A DNA stretch of 64,000 nt, from positions 1-64,000 of the forward strand of contig CAIQBG010000007.1 in assembly GCA_903870055.1 (NCBI GenBank). The letters are read 5' to 3'. Position numbers and translations under genes: made by a program. The first letter of the stretch is position 1, and every line of letters starts with the position of its first letter. The notes beneath the pieces are model-generated. The model was not told the origin of the DNA, ran no database searches, and saw nothing but the letters and a program-made list of their open reading frames with translations. Of the stretch, positions 52,605 to 61,851 are shown in pieces. Source of the stretch: an uncultured Pseudomonadota bacterium (GTDB taxonomy: Bacteria > Pseudomonadota > Gammaproteobacteria > Burkholderiales > Rhodocyclaceae).

Positions 52605-53300
52605 ATGAATATTCGCTCTACTCCGTCTTTTGGCGGCATCACCATTAATGCCAGTCGCAACCAGGTGCTACGTAACACCTATTGGATGCTGGCGCTTTCG
52701 CTCATTCCTACTGTTATCGGTGCCGTAGTCGGTTTAAGCTCAGGCGTACCGATGCTCATGGCGGGCAGCCCGATCATGGGTATGCTGGTCTTCTTTGGCA
52801 TCGCCTTCGGCTTGATGTGGGCGATTCAACGTAACCGTAATAGCGGTGTTGGCGTGCTGTTGCTGTTGGCCTTTACCTTCTTTATGGGCGTGATGCTGTC
52901 GCAGATTCTGAGCGTGGCGCTGGGCATGACTAACGGCGGGCAGCTCATTGCCATGGCCGGCAGCGCTACGGCAGCCATCTTCTTTTCGCTAGCCATTTAC
53001 ACCAGCGTCAGCAAGCGCGACTTCAGCTTTATGGGCAACTTCCTGTTTGCCGGCCTGATTCTGCTGATTATTGCCTCGATAGCGAATATTTTTCTGGCCA
53101 TTCCGGCCATGGCAATCGCCATCTCGGCCATTGGCGCCCTGCTTTTCACGGGTTACCTGCTGTTTGACCTGAGCCGTATCGTTAACGGTGGTGAAACCAA
53201 CTACATCACAGCAACCCTGGCGGTGTATCTGGACATTTACAATCTGTTCGTCAGCCTGCTTAACCTGCTAATGATCTTTAACGGCAACGATCGCGACTAA
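52605..53300 (+). CDS. Bax inhibitor-1 / YccA family membrane protein
   Basis: The 231-residue protein has seven hydrophobic segments and the family features NQVLRNTYWMLALSLIPT near the N terminus, FIGYLLFDLSRIVNGGETNYI-like text (here TGYLLFDLSRIVNGG) and a final YLDIYNLFVSLLNLL helix. E. coli YccA modulates FtsH, and ftsH is present elsewhere in the window; that link is inference. It is a single unit between a promoter and a terminator. Confidence 0.92.
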   Translation: MNIRSTPSFGGITINASRNQVLRNTYWMLALSLIPTVIGAVVGLSSGVPMLMAGSPIMGMLVFFGIAFGLMWAIQRNRNSGVGVLLLLAFTFFMGVMLSQILSVALGMTNGGQLIAMAGSATAAIFFSLAIYTSVSKRDFSFMGNFLFAGLILLIIASIANIFLAIPAMAIAISAIGALLFTGYLLFDLSRIVNGGETNYITATLAVYLDIYNLFVSLLNLLMIFNGNDRD

Positions 53301-53321
53301 GCATTTCGCCATTCATCTGCC

Positions 53322-53347
53322 AAAAAGAGCCCCGGGGGCTCTTTTTT
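53322..53347 (+). terminator. Terminator after the BI-1/YccA gene
   Basis: AAAAAGAGCCC pairs with GGGCTCTTTTT around a three-base loop and ends in a T run, 21 bases past the stop codon. Confidence 0.85.
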
Positions 53348-53469
53348 ATTGTTTATTTTCAACCAGTTAAAAAATTGTTGTGAATTCTGTCAACGCTTAT
53401 TCCTGACCCTGCGTTATTTGCCCTACGCGGTCTGCAATCTGGGCCGATTAACCAACAGAGGTTCATCAA

Positions 53470-53760
53470 ATGGGCAAGAAAGCTTCAACAGAATTGGTCG
53501 TGCGCCAGCTGGAGCACTCGCTGCACATGACGTCCAAAGAAATCGAAGGCCTGGGTCGCAATTCCGCCGTTTGCGACTACGATCTGGGTCTGCTGGATCA
53601 AACCAGCCTTAAGAAGTGTCTGGCCGACTCCCTCAAGCTCTTCATCGAGGAAATCGCCCGCTTCAAGACCAAGAATGGTGCCGCTTACAAGCTGGCCCGT
53701 CAGATCTTCTCTAATGCCTACCTGAACAGCGCCGAGATGATCGTTAAGGTTGCTGCTTAA
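53470..53760 (+). CDS. Orphan 96-residue protein of unknown function
   Basis: I do not recognise this family. The protein is soluble and helix-prone, with a basic start (MGKKASTELVVRQLEHSL) and a YDLGLLDQ-SLKKCLADSLKLFIEEIARF central segment. The end is short and hydrophobic (EMIVKVAA). There is no signal peptide, membrane span or known motif. AGAGG lies 9 bases before the ATG, codon use looks like its neighbours, and terminators on both sides show it is an independent unit. The reading frame is likely real; the function is unknown. Confidence 0.75.
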   Translation: MGKKASTELVVRQLEHSLHMTSKEIEGLGRNSAVCDYDLGLLDQTSLKKCLADSLKLFIEEIARFKTKNGAAYKLARQIFSNAYLNSAEMIVKVAA

Positions 53761-53785
53761 AGATTAGTCTGCCGTTTCCGGATAC

Positions 53786-53817
53786 AAAAACGCCCGAGCA
53801 ACCCTCGGGCGTTTTTT
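53786..53817. terminator. Terminator between the orphan gene and rlmD
   Basis: A perfect 13-bp stem (AAAAACGCCCGAG with CTCGGGCGTTTTT) closes on CAACC and serves the two convergent genes. Confidence 0.88.
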
Positions 53818-53836
53818 ATGGGTGAGACGATGATGT

Positions 53837-55174
53837 TTAGCGTCGCCGGAACATCGCAATCGATTCCACGTGCGCGGTATGCGGGAACATATTGGCAATG
53901 CCAGCCCCCAGCATCTCGTAACCTTTGGTGTTCACCAGAATATCGGCGTCTCGTGCCAAGGTGGCCGGATTGCAGGACACATAAACAATGGTATGCGGCG
54001 CATTGCCACGCGGCGCATCAGCGTCCGGCAATGCCTGAACCAGCGCCTGAGCGCCATCACGCGGCGGATCGATCAGCATACGATCCAATTTACCCAGTCG
54101 TTCCATAATCGGCTGGCAATCCAGAAACAGATTCGCTGCAAAAAAGCTGGTGTTGTTACCTAAGTTATTAAAGGCAGCATTTTCTGCCGCACGCTGCACC
54201 AGCGCCTCACTGCCTTCGACACCTACGACGGTGGCGCCGCTGTAGGCAATGGGTAACGTGAAGTTACCCAAACCACAGAACATATCTGCGATACGCTCCC
54301 CGGGCTGAGCATCGAGTAGGCGCATGGCTTTAGTCACCAAGGCATGATTAATCGCCGGATTGACCTGAGTAAATTCAGTCGGTGCAAACTTGAGGGTCAG
54401 GCCGTAATTGGGGATCCGGTATTCAAGCAGCGGCGAATCTTGTGGCAGGAGTGGCGCAACCGTAGCCGGGCCACCTGACTGCAGAAACCAACGAACCTTA
54501 TGCGCTTGGCCGAATTGAGTCAGTTGCTTCATGTCGTCATCCGTTAACGGATCAAAATGACGCAATAGAAATACCGTATCAAGCTCGCCGGGTTGCGCTG
54601 GATTTTCGCCTACAGCCACTTCGATCTGCGGCATACGGTCAGGCGCTGACATGCCTGCAAACAGGGCCCGTAAAGGCACGAGTAGATCAGATACGTGTTG
54701 CGGCATGATGCTGCACGATGTCATGTCGGCAATATAGCTACTACGGCGCTCGTGAAAGCCAACCAGCACACCACCCTTTTTAGGCACCAGGCGGACTGAC
54801 AGACGGGCACGGAATCGGTAGTGCCAGGCCGGACCGGCTATCGGGGAATAAATTGATGAAGGACGGACGTTACCGATGTGACGCAGATTGTCTTCTAATA
54901 CACGCTGTTTAGCAGCGATCTGCAAGGAAGGATCGGCATGCTGGAGGGAGCAGCCACCGCACACACCAAAGTGCGGGCAACGTGGTTCAACCCGTGTTGA
55001 AGCGGCACGATGAACTTCGGTAACACGCGCCTGCTCAAAACTGGGCTTACGACGATAACTGAGCCAGCTCACCAGCTCACCGGGCAAAGCGCCCTCGACA
55101 AAAATCGTTTTGCCGCCATCTCTGGCGATCCCCTGACCGGCATGGTCCAAAGATTCAATAGTTCCAACTGGCAT
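53837..55174 (-). CDS. rlmD: 23S rRNA (uracil-1939-C5) methyltransferase RlmD
   Basis: RlmD (RumA) makes m5U1939 in 23S rRNA. The 445 residues start with a TRAM domain (about 1-60). The [4Fe-4S] cysteines follow in RCPHFGVCGGCSLQH and MTSCSIM. The SAM fold shows ADMFCGLGNFTLPIA and DPPRDGAQ, and the catalytic cysteine lies in IVYVSCNPATLARD. It is a single gene convergent with the orphan protein. Confidence 0.95.
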   Translation of the reverse strand: MPVGTIESLDHAGQGIARDGGKTIFVEGALPGELVSWLSYRRKPSFEQARVTEVHRAASTRVEPRCPHFGVCGGCSLQHADPSLQIAAKQRVLEDNLRHIGNVRPSSIYSPIAGPAWHYRFRARLSVRLVPKKGGVLVGFHERRSSYIADMTSCSIMPQHVSDLLVPLRALFAGMSAPDRMPQIEVAVGENPAQPGELDTVFLLRHFDPLTDDDMKQLTQFGQAHKVRWFLQSGGPATVAPLLPQDSPLLEYRIPNYGLTLKFAPTEFTQVNPAINHALVTKAMRLLDAQPGERIADMFCGLGNFTLPIAYSGATVVGVEGSEALVQRAAENAAFNNLGNNTSFFAANLFLDCQPIMERLGKLDRMLIDPPRDGAQALVQALPDADAPRGNAPHTIVYVSCNPATLARDADILVNTKGYEMLGAGIANMFPHTAHVESIAMFRRR

Positions 55175-55380
55175 AAGTTTTGGGCGCTATCCCGCGCATG
55201 AAAAGTAACGATAACAAGGCCAGAATTGTACTTGATGCCCCTGCCTGAATTGATGGTTTTCTCCCCCTGTTACCAAAGGGCAAACTGTGTATAATTTACT
55301 CAGACTGCTTGTGTAGTCATGTCTTGTCCGGGTCTTTCCGGGTGAGATATTCTTCAACGACCTTTATCTAAGGGAAGAAA
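55175..55380. other. Intergenic region upstream of the Ala/Pro lipoprotein
   Basis: This 206-base spacer between divergent genes holds a TATAAT (55290-55295) about 85 bases before the lipoprotein ATG. No good -35 is seen. A direct repeat TCCGGGT lies at 55327 and 55337 in the leader. Nothing else was recognised. Confidence 0.4.
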
Positions 55381-55587
55381 ATGAAACAATCACTTCTGGT
55401 TGCTGCTCTGATCGCTCTTGCTGTTTCTGCTTGTGGCAAAAAAGAAGCCCCGGCTGCTCCTGCTGCCCCGGCTGCTGCCCCAGCTCCTGCTGCTGCCGCT
55501 CCTGCTGCTCCAGCTGCTGCTCCAGCTGCTGCTCCAGCTGCTGCTCCTGCAGCCGCTCCTGCTGCTCCAGCACCAGCTGCCAAGTAA
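55381..55587 (+). CDS. Short Ala/Pro-repeat lipoprotein
   Basis: The 68-residue product has a short signal (MKQSLLVAALIALAVSAC) with lipobox VSAC at C18. The mature part (51 residues) starts CGKKEAP and is then only Ala and Pro in PAAA or PAA units, with a final lysine. It is probably lipid-anchored and extended, like a spacer or envelope peptide. AAGGGA precedes the ATG and a UUCG-capped terminator follows, so it is likely an abundant small transcript. Its function is unknown. Confidence 0.8.
   Translation: MKQSLLVAALIALAVSACGKKEAPAAPAAPAAAPAPAAAAPAAPAAAPAAAPAAAPAAAPAAPAPAAK
55510..55545 (+). repeat. Three exact 12-base tandem repeats in the lipoprotein gene
   Basis: CCAGCTGCTGCT is repeated three times without change, encoding Pro-Ala-Ala-Ala units. 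Near-identical GCTGCTCC units surround it. Such repeats can change copy number by slippage while keeping the frame. Confidence 0.85.
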
Positions 55588-55605
55588 TCGCTTTTGCGAT
55601 CTTGG

Positions 55606-55652
55606 AACCGCTTCGGCGGTTGCGAAAACCGGCCTTCGGGCCGGTTTTTTTA
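55606..55652 (+). terminator. Two UUCG-capped hairpins ending the lipoprotein transcript
   Basis: AACCGC-TTCG-GCGGTT (55606-55621) is followed by AAAACCGGCC-TTCG-GGCCGGTTTT (55625-55648) and more Ts. The second is a strong terminator; its end reaches the stop region of the convergent MBL gene. Confidence 0.85.
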
Positions 55653-56450
55653 TGCCTGTGCCGGTTGGATCGTTAACCAGTCAAAACCATCCTGCTGCGT
55701 CGCCAGATAAAAACAGGCCGGCACATCACCAAGCGCTTCACGCACGGCCTGCAGCACAAGCTCAGGACTATTGTTCGATTGAGATAAGTGGGCAGCCACG
55801 ACATGCTGCAAGCGGTCTAGATTCAAGCCTGCCAGAAAGCCGGCCGCATCCCGATTACAGAGGTGTCCGTAGCGCCCTGCAATGCGTTGTTTGAGGCTAT
55901 CCGGATACGATGATTTGGCCAGCAGTTCCGGATCGTGGTTAAACTCGAGTACCAGACCATCACAGTCTTGCAAGGACCGTTCGACATGGGCAGTAAGCAT
56001 TCCTAGGTCAGTTAATACACCAAGGCTGAGATCACCTAAGGCAATAACGTACTGAACCGGCTCGCGCGCATCATGTGGCACCGGGAATGGGCGAATCTCA
56101 ACGCTACCCAATTCGAAGGCTTCGTGGCTATCAATAAGGCGTAGGGTAACGCCGTTGGAAGCCTCGGCAGATCGGGTATGCAACGCTGCATGCGTACCAC
56201 GGGTCAAATAGACTGTAGCGCCTGTCTTACGGGCCAGCGCCATGACGCCACCAATATGATCGCCATGCTCATGCGTAACAAGGATGGCATCCAGGCCACT
56301 GGGATCAACCCCACGGGCTTCGATGCGCGCCAGGGCGTGACGCATGGGTAGACCGCAATCGATCATGAGGCGGGTGCCGCGTGGGCCTCCCGCCTCGATC
56401 AGTAATGCATTTCCCTCGCTACCACTACCGAGAGAGGTGAACCGAATCAC
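55650..56450 (-). CDS. MBL-fold metallohydrolase (YycJ/WalJ-like)
   Basis: The 266-residue cytoplasmic protein has the metallo-beta-lactamase motif THEHGDHIGG (about 59-68), then PVPHDAREPVQY, LTDLG and a late AAHLSQSNNSPE. The start FTSLGSGSEGNALLIE is typical of the YycJ group of phosphodiesterase/nuclease-like enzymes. The start is GTG at 56450, overlapping the bamC stop by 4 bases (GTGA). Operon with dapA and bamC is clear from spacing; substrate is unknown. Confidence 0.88.
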   Translation of the reverse strand: MIRFTSLGSGSEGNALLIEAGGPRGTRLMIDCGLPMRHALARIEARGVDPSGLDAILVTHEHGDHIGGVMALARKTGATVYLTRGTHAALHTRSAEASNGVTLRLIDSHEAFELGSVEIRPFPVPHDAREPVQYVIALGDLSLGVLTDLGMLTAHVERSLQDCDGLVLEFNHDPELLAKSSYPDSLKQRIAGRYGHLCNRDAAGFLAGLNLDRLQHVVAAHLSQSNNSPELVLQAVREALGDVPACFYLATQQDGFDWLTIQPAQA

Positions 56451-57622
56451 CGCAATTGCTGGAGGAGCAGATCCAGAATCTGACGGGCAATTGGCGATAC
56501 ATCTGCCTGGTTACCTGCTGCCAGCACGATCACGTTGGTCGGACCTCCAGGTTGCTGCTCACGGACGCTAATACGGTACTGAACCTTCGTGGGTACCTTA
56601 TCGTCTTTGCTACGCCAGAAGGCCAGGCTAGCCCAGAACCCACCACTACTCTTCTCCTGGACTGACTTATCGTCAGAATCTACATAGCGAACGTAGTACA
56701 GGCCGCTGGCGCGTTCACGGTCTTCCACAGTAAAGCCCACACGATCCAGAGCCAGGCCAATACGACGCCAGCTACGATCAAAGTTGTCATCAACGACGAG
56801 CATTGCGCCACCATCTGGCGCGGTGCCCATCTTTGCCTTATCCACCGACACCGATTTGCCACCATCAATTTCTTTAGCCAGCTTCTTGGCTTCGACTTCG
56901 TCGACACCATCAAACTTGAACATCAGACGACGCAGCATTTCTGCTTCCAAGGTCGGATCGGCGTCACGTGGTTGCCAACGAGTCTCACTCTTGCCTTCGG
57001 TGACATACACTTCCACCATGCCGCGGTGGCTGATGAAAATATCGGTGGTGCCCGGCTTGGTGCCCTTTTCAAGTCGCGTGCGATATTTGTCGCGCTCTGC
57101 GGTCGAATAAAGCGTTCCCAACACCTTACCCAAGAAACCCTGCATGGCGCCACCCGGGACTGAGGCACGATTTTCAGCCCAGTCCGTTTCCATCACGCCG
57201 GTTTGCGGATTTTCACTCTTAAGGATGAAACCGTTTTCCTGCCAGAATGCCTTGGTAACATTCCAGGCCTTATCTTCCGGCACAGTCACTACGAGCCAGC
57301 GGTGGTTACCCTGACGCTCAATTTTTGCAACGCCGCGGGCGCCTTCCGGCAATACTGTTTCATCAGAATTTTGACGCTTTGCAACCTTATCCTTGGCATT
57401 GATCTGCGAGAAAACTGCCGTACCCGTTGTGGCCACATTCGGTGCCGCATACTGGCCACCATTGGATGGGCGCGTCAGGTCTGGCGGAATATCCAGTGGC
57501 GGTGCCTTTGCAGCGGTGCCGTAGTCGATCTTCTTCGACTCAGGCAAATAAGAACAGCCAGCAATCAGCGCGGCCAATACAACGGCCGTTACTTGTAACG
57601 CACTACGGGTCATTAACTTCAT
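56447..57622 (-). CDS. bamC: Outer membrane assembly lipoprotein BamC
   Basis: BamC (NlpB) is a BAM complex lipoprotein. The signal ends in lipobox LIAGC (C23) followed by SYLPESKKIDYGTAAKAPPLDIPPDL, whose IDY...LDIPPDL pattern is the BamC BamD-binding N terminus. Two helix-grip domains fill about 100-215 and 260-385. The 391 residues are slightly longer than in E. coli. It follows dapA by 4 bases, the usual linkage. Confidence 0.93.
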   Translation of the reverse strand: MKLMTRSALQVTAVVLAALIAGCSYLPESKKIDYGTAAKAPPLDIPPDLTRPSNGGQYAAPNVATTGTAVFSQINAKDKVAKRQNSDETVLPEGARGVAKIERQGNHRWLVVTVPEDKAWNVTKAFWQENGFILKSENPQTGVMETDWAENRASVPGGAMQGFLGKVLGTLYSTAERDKYRTRLEKGTKPGTTDIFISHRGMVEVYVTEGKSETRWQPRDADPTLEAEMLRRLMFKFDGVDEVEAKKLAKEIDGGKSVSVDKAKMGTAPDGGAMLVVDDNFDRSWRRIGLALDRVGFTVEDRERASGLYYVRYVDSDDKSVQEKSSGGFWASLAFWRSKDDKVPTKVQYRISVREQQPGGPTNVIVLAAGNQADVSPIARQILDLLLQQLR

Positions 57623-57626
57623 CAGA

Positions 57627-58499
57627 TCAGAGTCCTGCCTGCTTCATGGCGGCACGCACACGTTCGTGGAATGCCGGTGCCAGTTGCGTTAGAGGTAAAC
57701 GTTGGCCGTGAGACATCAGGCCCATTTCAGCGACCGCCCATTTAACCGGGATCGGATTCGCTTCACAAAATAGGTGACGGTGCAGACCAATCAGCGGACG
57801 GTTAATACGTAAGGCTTCTACCGCATTGCCGGCGGCCGCAGCTGCGCACATATCGTGCATGGCACGTGGTGCCACATTGGCCGTTACCGAGATGTTGCCG
57901 TGATAGCCCATCAGGATGGTTGCCATGCAAGTCATATCATCGCCGGAATACAGCGCAAAATCCTTAGGTGCGCGTTCAATCAGATCCCACGCGCGATCCA
58001 GATTACCTGTCGCATCTTTTACGCCGATAATGCCAGGCACCTGCGCCAGACGCAGGATGGTATCGTTGCTCATATCGGCAACCGTACGGCCCGGTACGTT
58101 ATATAGAATCAACGGCAGCGCCACCGCTTCCGCAATACTACGATAATGCTGGTAGAGGCCTTCCTGCGTCGGCTTATTGTAATAAGGCACAACCGAGAGT
58201 GCCGCATCGGCACCCGCATCCTTGGCGCGCTGGGTGAGATAAATGGCTTCCTTGGTGGAATTGGCACCTGTGCCCGCGATAATTGGAATCCGACCTGCCG
58301 AATGGGCGACTGCAATTTCAATCAACTGGCAGTGCTCATCCACATCAACCGTCGGCGACTCGCCCGTTGTACCAACGACAACGATGGCATCCGTCTTTTC
58401 ACGAATATGGAAATCGACCAGGTTGCGAAACGCTTCCAGATCCAGCGAACCATCCGCGTGCATAGGGGTAACAATGGCAACAATCGAACCGGTGATCAT
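57627..58499 (-). CDS. dapA: 4-hydroxy-tetrahydrodipicolinate synthase
   Basis: DapA condenses pyruvate and aspartate semialdehyde, the first step of diaminopimelate and lysine synthesis. The 290-residue barrel shows [22 protein letters not shown], the YNVPGRT tyrosine and the Schiff-base lysine in [17 protein letters not shown] lies 11 bases upstream of the ATG. It heads the dapA-bamC-MBL operon; 111 bases upstream separate it from the deacetylase gene. Confidence 0.97.
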   Translation of the reverse strand: MITGSIVAIVTPMHADGSLDLEAFRNLVDFHIREKTDAIVVVGTTGESPTVDVDEHCQLIEIAVAHSAGRIPIIAGTGANSTKEAIYLTQRAKDAGADAALSVVPYYNKPTQEGLYQHYRSIAEAVALPLILYNVPGRTVADMSNDTILRLAQVPGIIGVKDATGNLDRAWDLIERAPKDFALYSGDDMTCMATILMGYHGNISVTANVAPRAMHDMCAAAAAGNAVEALRINRPLIGLHRHLFCEANPIPVKWAVAEMGLMSHGQRLPLTQLAPAFHERVRAAMKQAGL

Positions 58500-58610
58500 C
58501 AGGGAACCATCCTTGAAAATGGCAAAACTAAGACGTTAAACAGATAGCTGGAAACTGGGCACGCTGAAAAGCTGCCAATTTCCATGAAAACTACCCTATT
58601 CTAGCCGAAT

Positions 58611-59534
58611 TCAGATTTCAGCGAGTGCCCTTAGGTGGGCAGCCACACTTCGGGCCAAAGCCGACATGACATAGCCCCCTTCCAGCATCGAAACGATCCG
58701 GCCGTTTGCATGCCGTACCGCCACATCCCGCAGCTGCGCAGTGACCCAGGCATAGTCTTTCTCGAAGAGCTTCATGCCGCCCATATCGTCTTCATAATGG
58801 GCATCAAAACCAGCAGATATAAAAATTAGCTGGGGTTTGAACTCTTCCAGCCGCGGAATCCAGGATTCCAATACGGCAGCCTGTAGCTCTTCCCCGCCGG
58901 AACCACCAGGCAGCGGCACATTGACCATATTCGAGGCGGGCTTGTCGATGCCCGAATACGGGTAAAACGGATGCTGAAAAATACTGCACATGAGGATCCG
59001 CTCATCGCCAGCACAGATATTCTCGGTGCCATTGCCATGGTGCACGTCAAAATCGATAATCGCCACGCGCTCAAGCTTATGATGGGTCAGCGCGTGCTGT
59101 GCTGCGATGGCAATATTATTGAAGAAACAGAAACCCATCGGGGTTTCGCGTTCGCAATGGTGGCCGGGTGGGCGGATGGCACAAAATGCATTCTCAGCCT
59201 TGCCTTCCATCAGCATATCTACTGCGAGAATACCGGCACCAGCAGAGCGTAAGGCCGCCTGCCAGGTATGCGGGTTCATGGCAGTATCCGGATCCAGATG
59301 CGCAATACCAAAACTTGGTGCGGTGTCTTTGATTTTCTTGACGTGAGACGCCGGATGCACAAGCATCAGCTGCTCTAACGTTGCCAGGGGCGCATCGTAA
59401 TGGGTGAAATACATATCGATGCCCTGAGCGATCAGGTGATCATTAATCGCCGTCAGGCGTCCGGGCGCTTCCGGATGCAAATCGCCCATGTCATGCTTCA
59501 GGCAATCTGGATGTGTAATAAATGCGGTACTCAT
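58611..59534 (-). CDS. Histone deacetylase-like amidohydrolase
   Basis: The 307-residue protein belongs to the arginase/deacetylase fold of HDAC-like amidohydrolases, which use zinc to hydrolyse acetylamide bonds (acetylpolyamines or acetyllysine). It shows HPDCLKHDMGDLHPEAPGRL-type start (key parts HPDC, HPEAPGRL), RPPGHHCERETPMGFC with the catalytic histidines, DFDVHHGNGTE and SAGFDAHYEDDMGG. ATG 59534 is preferred over 59585. The physiological substrate cannot be read from sequence. Confidence 0.9.
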   Translation of the reverse strand: MSTAFITHPDCLKHDMGDLHPEAPGRLTAINDHLIAQGIDMYFTHYDAPLATLEQLMLVHPASHVKKIKDTAPSFGIAHLDPDTAMNPHTWQAALRSAGAGILAVDMLMEGKAENAFCAIRPPGHHCERETPMGFCFFNNIAIAAQHALTHHKLERVAIIDFDVHHGNGTENICAGDERILMCSIFQHPFYPYSGIDKPASNMVNVPLPGGSGGEELQAAVLESWIPRLEEFKPQLIFISAGFDAHYEDDMGGMKLFEKDYAWVTAQLRDVAVRHANGRIVSMLEGGYVMSALARSVAAHLRALAEI

Positions 59535-59697
59535 AAACCTGCCCCTCCCCCTCGGCACAACTACGCCGTGCCCATGCTGTCGCATGGGATCTGATTATTT
59601 GTAATGATTATCTGCCCATTCCGGCAAGGCTTCAAGGGCATGGGACGAACCCGCTCAAATGTGAAAAAATGCGGGTAACTCAACTGATTGCTCTCTC

Positions 59698-60804
59698 ATG
59701 ACACTGTATCGCCAGCGCCCGTTGCATTTCGCCCGTTCAATTTGCCTGATGGTAGTCTGGCTGTTAGCCTGCGGGATGGCACTGCCACTGGAGGCCCAGG
59801 CTAAAACCAAGACCAAAAAACAGGTCGCTGAAGCGCAGCAGTCTCAGATGTCCGGCAACCCGGACGTCCAGCAATTTATCGCTGGCATGCAGGAGCGGCA
59901 TGGCTTTGACGCCAACGCACTGACTTTGTTATTCGACCAGCAGCGCCCGGACAATCGGGTCATCAAGATTATGGCGCCCGCCCCGGCGCAACTCACGCCC
60001 AACTGGACCGCCTATCGCAGCCGCTTTGTGAATGCGCGCCGCATTAACCGTGGCGTTGATTTCTGGAACGCTTACGCAGACCCATTACTCAAGGCCGAAA
60101 AACAATTCGGGGTGCCCGCCGAGATCATTGTTGCCATTATTGGTGTAGAAACCGAGTATGGCCGCAATATGGGTAGCTTCAGCGTACTTAATGCATTGGC
60201 CACAATCGGCTTCTATGGTGAACGTCGACGTGATTTTTTCCAGAGTGAACTGGAACAATATCTCCTGCTCGCCCGTGAAAACCAACTGGATCTCGCCAAT
60301 ACCAAAGGTTCATTTGCAGGCGCCATGGGCATTCCACAATTCATGCCCAGCAGCCAGCGCCGTTGGGGGGTGGATTTTGATGCTGATGGCCGTATTGATT
60401 TACGACAAAGCCCCATTGACGCCATCGGTAGCGTTGGCAACTTTCTAAAAGCTCACGGTTGGATTACCGACCAAATTGCCGTCATACCCACCACAGCACC
60501 CAATCCGCTGCCTGCCGCTTTTGAGAAAGTTGACATAAAACCCGGCATCGCGCTAGAGACTTATCAAGAGGCTGGCTTCGCTTTTCGCAGCAACCTACGA
60601 TATGACACGCCTGCCACACTGGTCAGCCTGTCAACGCCGAACCAACCAACGGCCTACTGGCTGGGTTTACAGAACTACTATGTAATTACACGCTACAACC
60701 GCTCTGCGGCATACGCCATGTCGGTCATTGATCTAGCTGCGGCTATCCGTGAAGCGCGTGGCACACAAGGCAACACGCCCTTCGCCAGCAATCTCTCAGA
60801 GTAA
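59698..60804 (+). CDS. mltB: Membrane-bound lytic murein transglycosylase B
   Basis: MltB cleaves peptidoglycan to 1,6-anhydromuramic products. The 368 residues have an N-terminal export signal with hydrophobic stretch [16 protein letters not shown] and an AxA-like site at about 35. The catalytic domain has E151 in [33 protein letters not shown] and [13 protein letters not shown] at about 22-25 could be a poor lipobox, so membrane anchoring is uncertain. It converges on rpoS with a 9-base overlap. No clear ribosome site was seen. Confidence 0.92.
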   Translation: MTLYRQRPLHFARSICLMVVWLLACGMALPLEAQAKTKTKKQVAEAQQSQMSGNPDVQQFIAGMQERHGFDANALTLLFDQQRPDNRVIKIMAPAPAQLTPNWTAYRSRFVNARRINRGVDFWNAYADPLLKAEKQFGVPAEIIVAIIGVETEYGRNMGSFSVLNALATIGFYGERRRDFFQSELEQYLLLARENQLDLANTKGSFAGAMGIPQFMPSSQRRWGVDFDADGRIDLRQSPIDAIGSVGNFLKAHGWITDQIAVIPTTAPNPLPAAFEKVDIKPGIALETYQEAGFAFRSNLRYDTPATLVSLSTPNQPTAYWLGLQNYYVITRYNRSAAYAMSVIDLAAAIREARGTQGNTPFASNLSE

Positions 60805-61848
60805 AGAATCCGGGGTCAGCCTACGGCCCCGGACAATGCCCTGTAACCGAACCAGCGCTTCTGACTGAATCTGCCGTACGCGTTCACGCGTTAACTGTAA
60901 ATCGGCGGCAATGGCCTCTAGCGTTTCCGGTTCGCCCCCGCGCAAGCCATAACGTCGTTCAATCACTTGTCGCTGGCGCTCGGGCAGCATATCGACCCAG
61001 GCGAGCAGCAGCGTCACCGACTCTGAGCTAGCCAGTGATTCATGCGGATCATCACCTTGCTCATCCGGCATCATTTCACCCAGCGTATGGGTCGAACCAC
61101 TTTCAGCGGGCTGATCCAGAGAGCGTGTCTGCTCACCACGTTGTAACAGGGTTTTTATTTCATCGCTTGGCCGACCAATCAGTACAGCCAGCTCTTGAAG
61201 GCTAGGCTCCCTGGCGTGCTTGGCAGCAAATTGCCGGCGGTGTCGGTAAATGGCGTTGATCTCACGGACCAGGTGCACGGGCAGTCGCACCAATCGCCCT
61301 TGATTAATGATCGCCCGCTCTACTGACTGCCGAATCCACCAAGACGCATACGTTGAAAATCGAAAACCACGTTCCGGGTCAAATTTATCCAGCGCATGCA
61401 TCAGACCGAGATTGCCTTCTTCGATCAAATCCAGTAACGGCAAACCACGGTTCATGTAATGACGTGCAATAGATACGACCAGACGCAGGTTGCGCTCAAC
61501 CATTTCCTGCCGAGCTGCAAAATCCCCTTGCTTAACCCGACGCGCCATCTCCAATTCTTCTGTCGCTGTCAGTAATGCTCGCGCGCCTATTTCATTAAGA
61601 TAGGTCTGGGTCACATCTGCTGCAAAGCGATCTGACCCTACTGCACTGTTTTCATCAATGGCATCGGTTGCTAGAGGCAACTGCTCGAGCACTGCCGCCA
61701 TAGACTCCAGATCATCGTCGGCCGGCTCTTCCAGAAATGGCGTGAGCGTCAGCCCATCTGCCGTCTGAAATTTTATGCTCTCGTCATCAGACTCTGCCGC
61801 ATCACCGGAACGCTCATCATGTAAGTGACGTTCCGGTGTGTGCGGCAT
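60796..61848 (-). CDS. rpoS: RNA polymerase sigma factor RpoS
   Basis: RpoS is the stationary-phase and general stress sigma factor. The 350 residues have region 1.2-2 (about 80-190) with [19 protein letters not shown]-like start, [34 protein letters not shown] and [17 protein letters not shown]. Regions 3 and 4 end in [15 protein letters not shown], the -35 helix-turn-helix. It follows nlpD by 3 bases, so a promoter inside nlpD is likely, as in E. coli. The first 80 residues are acidic and longer than in E. coli. Confidence 0.96.
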   Translation of the reverse strand: MPHTPERHLHDERSGDAAESDDESIKFQTADGLTLTPFLEEPADDDLESMAAVLEQLPLATDAIDENSAVGSDRFAADVTQTYLNEIGARALLTATEELEMARRVKQGDFAARQEMVERNLRLVVSIARHYMNRGLPLLDLIEEGNLGLMHALDKFDPERGFRFSTYASWWIRQSVERAIINQGRLVRLPVHLVREINAIYRHRRQFAAKHAREPSLQELAVLIGRPSDEIKTLLQRGEQTRSLDQPAESGSTHTLGEMMPDEQGDDPHESLASSESVTLLLAWVDMLPERQRQVIERRYGLRGGEPETLEAIAADLQLTRERVRQIQSEALVRLQGIVRGRRLTPDSLL

Positions 61849-61851
61849 TTT

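Noticed and set aside
55510-55560. Possible CRISPR-like or mini-satellite array
   Set aside because: The repeats are contiguous 12-base coding units without spacers, explained by the Pro-Ala-Ala-Ala peptide.
55418-55894. 158-residue Leu-rich frame over the lipoprotein gene
   Set aside because: It is a frame-shifted reading of the GCTGCTCC repeats that then crosses the terminator.
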